A stretch of DNA of 64,000 nucleotides from Mermis nigrescens (lineage: Eukaryota; Nematoda; Enoplea; Mermithida; Mermithidae). The position numbers and the translations under genes are program-made. Shown piece by piece: positions 43,301 to 54,351 of the stretch. The stretch is taken from assembly GCA_036768485.1 (NCBI GenBank), contig JAVLUZ010000208.1:1055529-1119528 (forward strand), given 5' to 3'. The notes beneath the pieces are model-generated. The model was not told the origin of the DNA, did not search any database, and saw nothing but the letters and a program-made list of their open reading frames with translations. Position 1 is the stretch's first letter. Each line of letters starts with the position of its first letter.

Positions 43301-43943
43301 CTCACAAGTCTAAAAATATACCAGGGGTCAAACGTCATACGTCAGTTGGGCGCATTTATTTATACTCAACAGTGGTGTAAAGTGGTTTACATCTAATATT
43401 TATTAGTTTTCGGACAATTGTATGAAGTTAACTTTTTCATAAATGTCCATCTTAATATCAGAGTTACGAATCTGACTAAAATCTTCTTTCAACTCAGTGG
43501 TTGTGTAAAGTTCAAACTGAAGAGTAGCTTTTTCTCTAGAGTGCGGACGGCTAATTTTTTTTAAAACTGTTCCTTGTGACGTTCTGACCTTAAAATTTTT
43601 TAATAATCTTAGTTTGCTGGGATTTCTTGAAGCGAAGTATGAATTAGTGCATGACTTATGCCACACGTGTTGTATAACGTGCTATTTAAAACATACTTTT
43701 TATGATAAACTTGTCATTGTATTATAAGTAAGGGTAATAATGTAGTGTTTAACATGCAAACGTTGAATTTTTGTAAATGGGTCAGATTTAATTAGTCATT
43801 GTCTTTCCAACGAGATTTTCATCATATAAATGAAAAATGCATTCAGGGGACAAATTGTGAAGGGACGAATTGTGGCGGGGACGAGTTATGGATGACACAT
43901 TGTGGTTGGTGTGATTTGTGGCGGGGACAAATTGTGGTGGGGA
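40368..43943. other. Intergenic region with a degenerate tandem array
   Basis: At 41400-43000 the word TTGAGTGTAAA (or one-base variants) recurs at about 41706, 41879, 42204, 42562 and 42969, each preceded by AACTC..TA-like bases. It looks like a very old tandem array of 170-400 bp units. 43845-43945 is a G-rich minisatellite. No gene recognised. Confidence 0.45.
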
Positions 43944-43945
43944 CC
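43845..43945. repeat. G-rich minisatellite (GGGGACGAATTGTGGC)
   Basis: About six degenerate units of 16-18 bp. It resembles the array at 61855-62015. Confidence 0.7.
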
Positions 43946-44181
43946 ATAGGTAGGCGGCTTTTAAAGTTCTGGGGTGCAATATTTTTCAAAGGTAAAAAAT
44001 GGCCTTAAAAATGGTGGTATGGCGGAAAAACACCATTTTTCAACGTTTCTCATCGAGCACTATCCATTGGCATCAAACAATTGCGTGAAAAAAACAAAAA
44101 AAATTTTAGAAATTGAATTCTGGGAAGTATTTTAATTTCTGGGGGTTGGGTTTCTAGGTTTCTGGGGGGCGCCCAGGTATG
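43944..44181 (+). mobile_element. hAT-like MITE, family A (diverged)
   Basis: CCATAGGTAGGCGGC start, GCCCAGGTATG end, and the family core including the TCATCGAGCACTATCCATTG stretch. Confidence 0.7.
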
Positions 44182-45438
44182 GTAGGGATGAACTGATTAT
44201 GTAGGTATGTATGTACTTTTAAAAACATTATTGCGTAAGATTTTGTAACAGAAAGCTTGAGTCACATGTAGAAATAACATAATCCCACTTCACTTTTCCT
44301 CTTATTCTGCGTAATTGTCGGTACAACTGTAGAATAACCAAATCTATGTACGTAGACCTTTCGCCATGACCAGACGGAATTGCCAGATTTATCAAATGGA
44401 TTAGAAATTAAGAAATTCTATGTGCTTTTCGAGAAACACTTGAATATGTCAGGTCCTCGGTCAGCTCCGAAAATTATCGTAGTATTTTATGCTATTTAAG
44501 AGCATTTAGACCAGTTTTTAAAAATCGTTTTCGCTCAAAAACTCTGCTGTTGATGGCCCACACCAACTGATTTCTCGCAGACAGATCAAAGCATTATCGA
44601 CAGGACTATCTATTTTGGACAATTTTCTTTTTCATCCTTCACTTTCCTGGTGGCATGGCGACCATACATGTGCAGCGCTCAAATTCTGGGGGTCTAGGTG
44701 GAGTGTAAGTCATCAAAAATGTCAAAAAACGCTAAAAATTTGATTATGAAAATCTGTCGATTTAATACCGGATCTACTACATTATGGGTGTCTAGATTAC
44801 ACATAGGCGGAGGAGGGGAGGGGGACTCAACCCCCTCAGAATCTTAAGCCCCTATAAAATATCGATAGACCCTCAGAATTGGATTGTTGGTGCTATTTTT
44901 AGCAATTTTGCCCCATCTGGTCTCACAGAGCTTAACTGCGCCCCATATATGGTCAGACACCCCTAACAACTCTAGGCCCACGTGTTATAGCGATCCAAAC
45001 GGTTTGATAAAATACACGTGCATGCAGCATGAAAATTCCGGGGAAGCGGGCTGCCTTAGATTTATGTTCAAAGGTGCTGCCTTTCTGGGGTTTTTTCGGG
45101 CATGCGTTGAATTAAAACACGTTTTTGAATTTCCTGCAACCCTCCTTTTTGTTCAAAATGTTACGACATAAGGAAATCTAAAAAAACTTGTTTCAATTGG
45201 ACGAAATATAATAAAAAATGGCTCTTTGGAGCAACGCACTGAATTAAAAATTAAACTTTTGAGCCACAAATCGCAAAATGGCTAGAATGGCACTTTTCTA
45301 ACGAGATTTTTGGAGAATTTTTTAAATTCTGGCCCCGCCTAAACAATGTCTAGATAGAAGCGACCAGCGGAATGAATTTCTTATTGATGACGCGGCACTA
45401 ATAATTTTAATAGCATCACGGGTCACATTAGCTGTGAT
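44182..45438. other. Intergenic, no gene seen
   Basis: Unremarkable AT-rich DNA. 44640-45000 has G-rich repeat-like pieces. Confidence 0.35.
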
Positions 45439-45700
45439 CACACCTGGGCATGGGGGGTTTGGGGGGGGATATGCACTACCCCACCCGAGAAACCAAAAAC
45501 CCCCCAGAAATCAAAATACACCCCAGAATTCAATTTTGGAAAATTTTTCCGTTGCAATTTTTTGATGCCAATGGATAGTGCTTGATGAGAAATGTCGAAA
45601 AATTGGTTGTTTTTTTCTTACGCCATATCACCATTTTTAAGGTCATTTTTGACCTTTGAAAAATCTTGCACCCCCAGAATTTTCTTGCTGCCCACGTATG
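45439..45700 (-). mobile_element. hAT-like MITE, family A, perfect 8-bp duplication
   Basis: 262 bp flanked by GCTGTGAT at 45431-45438 and 45701-45708. Reverse orientation: CACACCTGGG at the left, CCCACGTATG at the right. Confidence 0.9.
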
Positions 45701-48700
45701 GCTGTGATCCATAGATCAGCGCTTGAGCTTCATGCATCTTTAATTTGTTATTTAGTCACCGCAATGAACTGAGGTGCTTGATTTTTAGAAGATAGCAACA
45801 TCTTCGTGGTTTAATAATGCTAGATTATTTCGGCAATGAAGCTTATAATATTAACGTGGTTTAAGTCAAGATTACGACTTAAGTTAGATACTAAATCCTC
45901 AATTTGGGACTTATCGGTCTTACCACACGTCTGAAATCTATTTTTTTAAATCCATCTCGTACTTTATCCTCCGGTTACCATTTTTTAGAACGGCGATCTA
46001 TTCAACAACTTCAAGAGCATTTCTCGGATGTTTCTGTATCTCTAACTTTGTCTAATAACTTCAGTCATTTTCAATCCGTTAGCTGTACGTTGATACATCT
46101 TGTAGTACAAAATAAGCCATTTCACATTGATGATAACACAGAAAGTTCAAGATGAGAAAATATCGCTCTAATGCAAACTTAAGTGCTCTTGTTCTATTCC
46201 TTTTCAACTATTTATTAGCATTCCCTGGTTGTGATCAGTGTTACCGAAATGTAGGTACTTTTTCTTCATTTTGCATGGATGTCAACCAGGTAAGTTTTTT
46301 CACTTCTAAACCTTCAAACAATGATTGTCATGAAAAAACATACATATTTAGAGAGAGCATCAAAAAATCTTACAAAACTTAGACTAATAATTGCTGAGGT
46401 AACTTAAAGTAGGTGTATTCCGAACAAAGACTAAATCGGCATCCTATGTATCGTGGTAATTTTCGACTGAGAAAATCACACGTTAAACGGAGGGCTGAGT
46501 TCATGTCATCATAAGTTACAGCTCAAGTAGCATTGGCACCTATTACGAAGGTTAAGCAAAAACACAAAATAATTAAGACTGGGTTGGTGCACACCAAAGG
46601 TGGGCAGCATTAAAATTCTGGGGAGGTGCAAGATTTTTCAAAGCTCAAAAAATGGTCCTAAAAATGGTGGCATTGCTAATAAAATACCATTTCTCAATGT
46701 TTCTTCTTAAGCACTATCCATTGGCATCAAAAATAGCGAAAAACAAAAAAAATTAAAAATTGAATTCTGGGGGGTATTTTGGTTTCTGGGGGTTTATTCG
46801 TACCTCTGGGAGGGTGAATGCCTCACACGCCCACGTGTGGTGCACACTTGAATTATCCTCTGCTTCTTTCACGCGTTCATTACGACGTAAGTACAGGTTT
46901 GCCCAAAAATTCAAGACACCCTCGAAACTAATACTACTCAAGGCCCTTAAACATTCAGAATGATCTACAAACTTGGGCTAAGTTACGTGCATACAAATGA
47001 ATGAGTGTGGACCAGGTTTTTGCTTACTTTTCTAAAAACAAATTTTTATGGGAATCTGTTAAGCCAATCTCAAGATATTTATTGAAAGAGCTAAGACTTT
47101 TGCCTACATTAGCCTCTAGGTTTATGAAGCTCGAATGTCTTTAAAAGCATTGTTGCAGAAAGTTTGACCATTAATCGATAAATTAAAATTGATCCGTCAT
47201 TAATCAATGTTAATTTTTGGCAACATCTCTTGAAGATATTAGTCTCAGATGAATCATAAAGACAATTCTAGCTGAATAGCGTGGTAGTGGCTATTGCTCT
47301 TAAATATCTAAATTACGGCTTAACAAATTTCGCTGAAACTTTGTCTTTCGAAATGTACGCTAAACAGCTGGTCTAGATTCATTCACTTGTGCTCAGCTTG
47401 AAGCAACACAACTTTGTAAATCTTATTACAAGTTTAAACGGCATTTTTAGTACCATTGTTTGGTAGTGCCTTAAGCCAAGCTCGTATGTTAAGGCACCCT
47501 TACAGTCAATTTTGACGGTTTATGCGTACAAAAGTACCTACTGTGACATCGATAAGGATTTGTCTTATCTATCTACATATATTAATATCGGATATAACGG
47601 ATTAGGTCTGCAACTTAAAAGGTGTCTAATCAGCGTACAAGCGCAAGAAAGTTAACACATGAAGAAGCAGAAACTCAAGGTGTATCTTAAGCTTCATCTT
47701 TCTCGATCACTCTCGAGCTTTAACATTTACATTAGTCAAATACTGGAGAAGTTATAAAGGCCAATGTGTCATTTGTTTTTTCGAGCCACTTTGTATAATA
47801 TAAAACATGAAAATATTAAAATATAATGTGATAATAAAATATAATTTGGGCCGTTCACGGGGTCACCAACAGTTTGTTGGGATCAATAGACATAAGAGCT
47901 GGGTAAAACCTCTAAAGCGTACCGAGAACGCGTATGATCTTTTAATGGTTGCCACAGAATTTTAGTTTTTCTCAAACAAAAAGCTGAGTATGTGCCATTT
48001 TAAGCGACGTATCGGCTCAAAAATTTCAATTTCTCGGCGCTTTGCACAAACAAGTCGACCTCTATATAAAATTTATTCGATATTTTCTTATTCTTCTATT
48101 CTATAAAAGAAGAACATGGCTAAAAAATTAAAAGAGTCGCACTTGTTTTGGTAGCCAGAAGAAAAAGCAACTTAGGAAATTTTTTGGGCCAACCTCCGTA
48201 GCAATCGTATTCATAAATCAGCTGATGTATACATGCTCAGAAATTTGCCTTGTGAAAAAAAATACGTAAGTTAAGAAATTTGCAATCGAAAATTCGTTGA
48301 TCGTTTTATGAAGGACAATCTAAAATGCCAACTTCTTTCAGCAAAGTCAACGCCGCTTAAACCCTCCGTTTAACGTGTGATTTTTACAGTCGTAGATTAC
48401 CAAGTGCGACCAACCTACTATAGTTGAATTATACCTGCTTAATTTCTTTACTCACCCTATCAATTTAACTTCCATTTTGTGCAATTGTTTATCCTCTTAC
48501 TAAATATGTATCTTTTTTCATAGAAATTTTTTTTGAATCGAAAATCTATTGCAGTGCATAAGTTCAGGCACCTAATAGGCATCATACCTGTTTTAGGTGG
48601 GGGGCATTGAGGGAGGGTTTTGGACCCCTTTCAGAATGACTAGTGACCTCCGCAAACGGCCGCGACCTCCTGAATCGTCGATTTTCAGTGAAAATCGTAA

Positions 48701-49356
48701 AAAGAGTGCGTTTTTTAGTGTTTTTAGCTCATTTTTGGCCAAAAGTCCCAAATTTTCGGCGCTTCATGCCATTATATATATTTTTTGACTATATTTTGTT
48801 CGAATTAATCGATTTTTTTCAAATTCTTCTCAAAACTTTTTAAATTTTCTTTATGTTTAAGAGAGAACGAGCATTGCCCGAAACATCAAACAACAGCCTT
48901 TTTGACGTGTGCACATCGGCTCTTAGCCCTTAAAAGTGCATTTTAAAATTTTTGTAAACCTGACCCCGCAGGAATTTCCACGCTGCATGTACGCATATGT
49001 ATGGTAGACGTCCATGCAAGAAGCAGAAAAAGTAGATTTCAATTGTGTTGAACACAATCACGGAATGCTAATGATCATTTTCAAAAATAAGACCACTGAA
49101 TTCGCATTAGAATCTATATCCTCGTCAGTTTTATGATACCACTGTAAATATACCAAAAAAATGCTCATGTCTCACTACTGTATAATTTCTCTTTGGGCAA
49201 AGCATGAAAGACTATGTAATTGGAGCTAAAATGAAGCCAGACAAAGTTCTTGACACAGAGTTAAAAAGAATCAGAAAAAGCATAGATAAATTGGTTGACT
49301 AGAACGCCGACCAAGTACATGGTAAACGGAGGATTCATTTTATTCTTTCAGTTTAG
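45701..49356. other. Intergenic region upstream of gene B
   Basis: No confident gene. A frame at 46152-46289 (hydrophobic N-terminus followed by a GT donor) resembles a first exon, but a related, stop-containing copy sits inside a repeat at 54790-54900, so I treat it as repeat-derived. Four copies of the word CCCTCCGTTTAACGTG or variants (46480-46496 inverted, 48362, 49318-49331 inverted, 54529) look like element ends. A G-rich dispersed repeat lies at 48590-49015. Confidence 0.45.
46595..46839 (+). mobile_element. hAT-like MITE, family A, perfect 8-bp duplication
   Basis: 245 bp flanked by GTGCACAC at 46587-46594 and 46840-46847. Confidence 0.88.
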
Positions 49357-49440
49357 ATGCCTTGCTCATCGCGACTAATTAATTTACTCTTTTTCGCCTT
49401 ACTGATCTTATCAGCCTGTGCAGACGGTGACGATGGCGTG
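49357..49440 (+). CDS. Cathepsin L-like gene B: signal-peptide exon
   Basis: 28 codons from ATG: a short basic start (MPCSSRLIN), a hydrophobic core LLFFALLILSAC and an acidic tail ADGDDGV, then donor GTAAGC. It is a classical secretory signal, as expected for a lysosomal or secreted protease. The next exon (50208) joins in phase 0. Confidence 0.75.
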
Positions 49441-50207
49441 GTAAGCATTTTTTGCTTATTTATATTTTCTACAATGTATACTTTATTTTGTTCTAAACAT
49501 GATTACAGTGTTTCCACATTTCGAAAATGCTGTTTGAATTTGTCATGAATAATAAACAACGTAAAGTCAGCAAATGGCATAAAGTCAAAACCTAAACCTT
49601 AAACAAAAGTACGGACGCGGCCCTGAGCGGGCCTAAAATTTGTTTTGTATTCAATCTTAACGTCGAATTGCATTTATTTCCATTTTCGGACCTACTTTTC
49701 GAATTTTTATCCCGCGTCCTTCAGTCCTTATTGTTTCTGATAGGTTATATTGAATACGGTTCAGTTTTTAGGCTAAATAAGCTTTTGACAAGAGTAAAGT
49801 CGATTTATATATGACATATACTTGTTTTATTTTATGAAACATTTGTTTCAAAAATAGTAATTTGTTTTAATTTTGTTTTATTTGATCTTATCTATATTTT
49901 ATTTCTTACTCTAATTTTAAAAAATAAAAATTTTCAATTTTATTCTTGAAAACGCTCATTTATAGGCAGCATTCAAATTTTGGGGTCTGATGGGGCAAGA
50001 ATCGCGAGAAAAATATAAAAAATTCAAATGCATGGTTAGTCGGATTCTGGAAAATTTGAATCCACACCCCAGCACATGTATATTATCCTGACTCATTTGG
50101 CACGTCTATTCTTTTCTTTTCTAGTCTTTTCTAGTTTGTTATTTTAGTTTCTTTTTCTATCTTCTTTTGTTTTTTCCGTCATCTTTTGTTTATTTTATTT
50201 TTTCTAG
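49441..50207. other. Gene B intron 1
   Basis: GTAAGC to TTTTTTCTAG. No features recognised. Confidence 0.5.
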
Positions 50208-50382
50208 CTAGGTCCAGCTGAAAATGTTCCCGCTGAGCTTCAACTCCAGTCCAGTTCTCTGCCATCGATCGAGAGATTGGGCTGTTATCACAAAAATCTA
50301 TTCGATGACATAAGCAATCTTAAAATGCCGGAAAATATGACCAACTACTTTTCCAAATGGCTGAATTTTAAGCAATTTTACA
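50208..50382 (+). CDS. Cathepsin L-like gene B: propeptide exon
   Basis: 58 codons plus one base, open, ending ...YFSKWLNFKQFY at donor GTAGGT. The end is the beginning of the I29 inhibitor domain (W..F...Y.K.Y in relatives). The first 40 residues are an unusual, family-specific N-terminal extension. Confidence 0.75.
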
Positions 50383-51432
50383 GTAGGTGTAGCTTTCAGA
50401 ACTTCTCTTTACCTCTGTGATTACACCATCAAAAATGAATGAAATAAAAGAAAACCAACATTAAAATAAAAAAGCAAATTAATTAATTACTTAAACAGTA
50501 GATTAATTAAATGATAGTGGGTGAATAAGCGAATAGACCGAAACTCAAACGAACAAATATACGAAAATAATTTAAAATTAAGAAAAATTTTAGAAAAAAA
50601 TTTAACAAATTGCAAAACTAAAAAGATAAATAAAATAACAAGTGAATGCATAAAAATTAATCAATAATAAAATAAAGAATTGAGTGAGAAAATAATTATC
50701 TCACTTTTAATTTATTCGTAAATCAATAAATAAAATATTTAAAAATAGATGTGAATTGAATAAGTGCCTCACTTTAATTTAATCATTCATAATCAGCCAT
50801 AACCCATCAAACGAACGTAAGAAATCTGACAGTAATCAAGAGGAGATATTCACGTAGTTGGAGTAAAAACCAGAATAAAAAATTTAACATTGATTAAAAC
50901 CAAAATTCTATCAAATGTTTTGACAGAAAATAAGTCAAAATATAGACTGAAAATAAAAAATCAAGCATTTTCAAAAAAAACAGGTTTAACTTGTCCAGAA
51001 AGTGGTGATTAACATAGTTTTGTGCTATTTTTAATTTTTAAGTATATTTATTTTTTTATTTTCATTTTCACAATAACAATTTTTATGATATTTTCATGAT
51101 AATTCTCATTTTTCATATCAGGATTTCGATTTTTATATATTTTTATTTATAGCTCTATAGCTAAACTATCACGATTAGGCCAAAATTTCGGAATTTCAAA
51201 ATTTTGTAAACTTGAAAAGAAAGCAAAATGAGTTAATGTCATATTACATAAAAATTACATAGTACTGCGACCAATACTGAGAAGTTAAATTTTTTTATTT
51301 ACAAGCAAATGTAATTTGATTTTGCTCTTAGAAATTTCTAGTTCTGAAAACTTCGCCCTCTTCAGTGTTTTATATACTTAATTATTTTTGTAATATATAA
51401 ATATTCGTTATTCGACCGTTTCCTTTTTTCAG
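50383..51432. other. Gene B intron 2
   Basis: Very AT-rich; ends TTTTTTCAG. No features recognised. Confidence 0.5.
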
Positions 51433-51575
51433 ACAAAACGTACGCAAATAAGAAGCTAGAAATTGCAGACTTTTTGATTTTCGCCGATCACGATAATTAT
51501 ATTAATAACTTCAACCTCGACTCCTCGAATTTTCGAAGGACTTCCAGTCTGGAACACAACAAATATTCAACCTTG
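51433..51575 (+). CDS. Cathepsin L-like gene B: I29 propeptide exon
   Basis: Continues the previous exon in frame: NKTYANKKLEIADFLIFADH, then NYINNFNLD and a final YSTL before donor GTAATA. This matches the ERFNIN-type propeptide only loosely (E......F..N..YI...N). The short exon expected between this and THEEF (53994), carrying the N-x-F-x-D motif, was not found. Confidence 0.75.
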
Positions 51576-51764
51576 GTAATATTTATCGATAATTTATGCA
51601 CAATTTTAGTGTATCAAGTTAGTAACTGTCTCGAAATCATAAATATCTTCTCCAGCCATAAGTTTCTAGCCACTGTTAACCATAGGTGGGCAGCACTAAA
51701 ATTCCAAGGGGTGTAAGGTTTTTCAAAGGTAAAGAAATGCTTTTAAAAATAGTTATATGGCGAA

Positions 51765-52250
51765 CAGTGGCGGATCCAGGATTTTCCTAAGGAGGGGGCG
51801 GTACCCCTAAGGGGGCGGAACCCTGACTCGGGCGGAAAAATTAGCCGTTTTAACCCGAAAATCGCTAAAAATCGCTCAAAAATCCCTAATTTTGCGCACT
51901 ATTTTGGGTCAATGACACACATGGGCGTGGGGGGGGGTTTGGGGGTATGCACCCCCTAGAAGTTGAAATACCCCCCCCCCCAGAAATCAAAATACCCCCC
52001 CCAGAAAAATTTTTTTTTGCTTTTTCAGCAATTTTTGATGCCATTGGATAGAGCTTGATGAGAAACGTCGAAAAATGGTGTTTTTTTCGCCATACCATCA
52101 TTTTTAAGGCCATTTTTGACCTTTGAAAATTTTTTCACCCCCCCCCCCCCCAGAAATTTTTTCACCCCCCCCCCCCCAGAATTTTGGTGCTGCCCACCTA
52201 TGGTCAATGGGGGAGCGCCCCCCCCCGCCTGCCCCCTAGATCAAGCCCTG
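51765..52250. mobile_element. hAT-like element CAGTGGCGGATCCAGG, perfect duplication
   Basis: Ends CAGTGGCGGATCCAGG and CTAGATCAAGCCCTG, flanked by ATGGCGAA at 51757-51764 and 52251-52258. It contains another family-A MITE. Confidence 0.85.
51916..52202 (-). mobile_element. Family-A MITE nested in the hAT-like element
   Basis: 287 bp in reverse orientation, flanked by GTCAATGA (51908-51915) and GTCAATGG (52203-52210). Poly-C runs have expanded. Confidence 0.82.
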
Positions 52251-53993
52251 ATGGCGAAAGAAGATTTCGAAGGCTTCGATAAGTAAAATCCATCCGCGAA
52301 CGAGTCGAGATTAGCGCGAGAAACATTGCTAGTAGCAACGCCAGACATACTGTACTAATAAACGCCTTACAACAAACGAGCGTGAATGAACACTGAGTTA
52401 TGTAACTAGCTAACGCTGTGTGGGCGTGAGCAAGCTTCGCCTTATAAGTTTACAACGAGCTGTACTTTGCTGAACAATGCATATGTAAAGTCTGATTTGT
52501 CTATTAGTGGAATTTAGAGTTATCGTCAGCCAATATGGCTTAGCAAAATCTTATATTTTTCAACGTTTCTCATTTGGCATCAAAAATTGCGAAAAGAGCA
52601 AAAAAAATTTTCGAAAATTGAATTTTGCGAGGGGGTATTTTGGTTTCGGGGGAGGTATTTGGCCTTCTGGGGGTGCACACCACCCGAACCCACGCTCCCC
52701 CCACGCCCACGTGTGCTTTTAACTTTCGCAGATCAGCAGAATATCGAGCTTTTTCTTAAATGTACTACAAAAACACTTGAATAAGCTGAACCCGTCTGAT
52801 TCGCGTCTTCTAAGGCAAGGGTTTGTAAAATTTGTGCCGGTGTGGTCGGAAAAATAGTTCCTAAAACTGGGCTTTTTTTTAATTATGACGTATTCTATGC
52901 GAATTAATGGATAGATACAGAAAAATTTAGCAGAAAAAATGTGTTTAGCATTTATCTGACATTTGATGAACTTGCCGTTTTTTTTATTCAGTGTTTCTCC
53001 TTTCTATTTCCGTGCTTAACTTGCCTTCGTAGCACGACCTGGGAATTCGTACTATTTTTGGCGTTATATTTCGTTATATTTTGATACCTAAAAATCCAAA
53101 AGTTGAAACGCAAATGAAGGTAAAATAATCTTAAAGGTCAAGATTTTCGTGACGTCTTATATTTTTTCAGATAGAAGTTAGGAAACGACTCAAAATATGA
53201 TTAAACGCACTGAAAAATCCAGTCTTCCTCATTATAAAACGTTACTTAAAGGCAGCGGCGGATCTAGGATTTTACTGAGGGGCGAGGAAGGGCGATAAGC
53301 CATTTTTTTATAAAGTTTCAAGAAAAGGTCCAAAAATTTGTCTTCCAAGTGCGAAACAGCGTTTTGTCGGCGTTTTACATTATTCATTCTCATTTAAAAT
53401 CACCTCGGACGCAACACTTTTTCGAAAACATTTAAATTTCCATCAATTTTTGCAAAAGAATCATTAAATTTTATGAATCCAGGCGGAAAGGTGTTTAGAA
53501 GTTTGATTTACTGATCAATCTACTGTATTTGCAGCATCTGACGCGGAATATCGAAAATTATGCTTGAAAATAGAAGAAATCTATGCTGAAATATCTGTTT
53601 CTACGCTTGAAATTTTTTTCAGACCTATTCCACGAGTCAAAAATGACTTCCAGGTCGCCAAGAAAGTAAATATGTAAATGACGTTAATAGGCATTATCCG
53701 CTCGGCGCAAAGCGCCGAAAAAATTCAAGAAATCATGATCACTGACGGCCAAAAATCATTGCAAATCTCATATCCTTTCTCTATCTCGCCAACTATTTTG
53801 AGACAATTTGGGGATCGGCCGCCTTCCTGCATTCTCCCCCTTAAATCCGTTCCTGCATGTAGAATGTATTTTATTTGGCTTGCAAAAAAGCTTGAACCCC
53901 TAATCTACCTGAACTTCCGGATTTAACCCCATCCACTTGACTCTGCACCGTCTTGAGAAACTATGATTAAATTATTTTCCCTTCTCTTCTAAG

Positions 53994-54185
53994 ACTCACG
54001 AAGAATTCGTGACCTCGATGACTGGCTTTAAAATGGAATTGGAAAATGGGTTAAATCGAACGCAGTACGGCCCTAATCGAAGATCTAAACGGCAAGGTGG
54101 CTATTTTTTAGTGCCCGCCAATTTCGTGGCACCGAACAGCATAAATTGGAACGCAGCTGGATACGTGACCGGGGTCAAGGATCAA
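53994..54185 (+). CDS. Cathepsin L-like gene B: exon with propeptide end and mature N-terminus
   Basis: 64 codons from acceptor AAG: THEEFVTSMTGF at the start and SINWNAAGYVTGVKDQ at the end, then donor GTTAGC. Same exon as 608-775 of gene A, with a longer linker (GGYFLVPANFVAPN). Confidence 0.87.
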
Positions 54186-54252
54186 GTTAGCAATGGGAAA
54201 TCGGCCAACTATCCGAAATTTTGCTTTAAATACGTTTTGCTAATATTTTCAG

Positions 54253-54285
54253 GGTCGTTGCGCCGCTTGCTGGGCCTTCAGTGCC
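54253..54285 (+). CDS. Cathepsin L-like gene B: active-site Cys exon
   Basis: 11 codons, GRCAACWAFSA, between TTTTCAG and GTAAGT, matching 838-870 of gene A, including the CAAC variant. Confidence 0.9.
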
Positions 54286-54351
54286 GTAAGTTATGCCGAT
54301 GGCTGACTAATTGTGGCGCAGCACGACTTAAAAAGCGTACATGAGTAGTAC

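Larger units (their letters stand above)
51681..52715 (+). mobile_element. Family-A MITE split by nested insertions
   Basis: Start CATAGGTGGGCAGCACT (51681) and end GCCCACGTGTG (52715), flanks CTGTTAAC (51673-51680) and CTTTTAAC (52716-52723), 7 of 8 alike. It is interrupted by a CAGTGGCGGATC element (51765-52250) and a further segment (52259 to about 52550). Confidence 0.75.
51576..53993. other. Gene B intron(s) with nested MITEs
   Basis: Contains the nest at 51681-52715, and another hAT-type start CAGCGGCGGATCTAGG at about 53254. A small coding exon may be hidden here. Confidence 0.5.

Noticed and set aside
46152..46289. Possible signal-peptide first exon followed by GTAAG
   Set aside because: A related stop-containing copy occurs inside a repeat insertion at 54790-54900, no second exon could be found, and the sequence lies between repeat ends.
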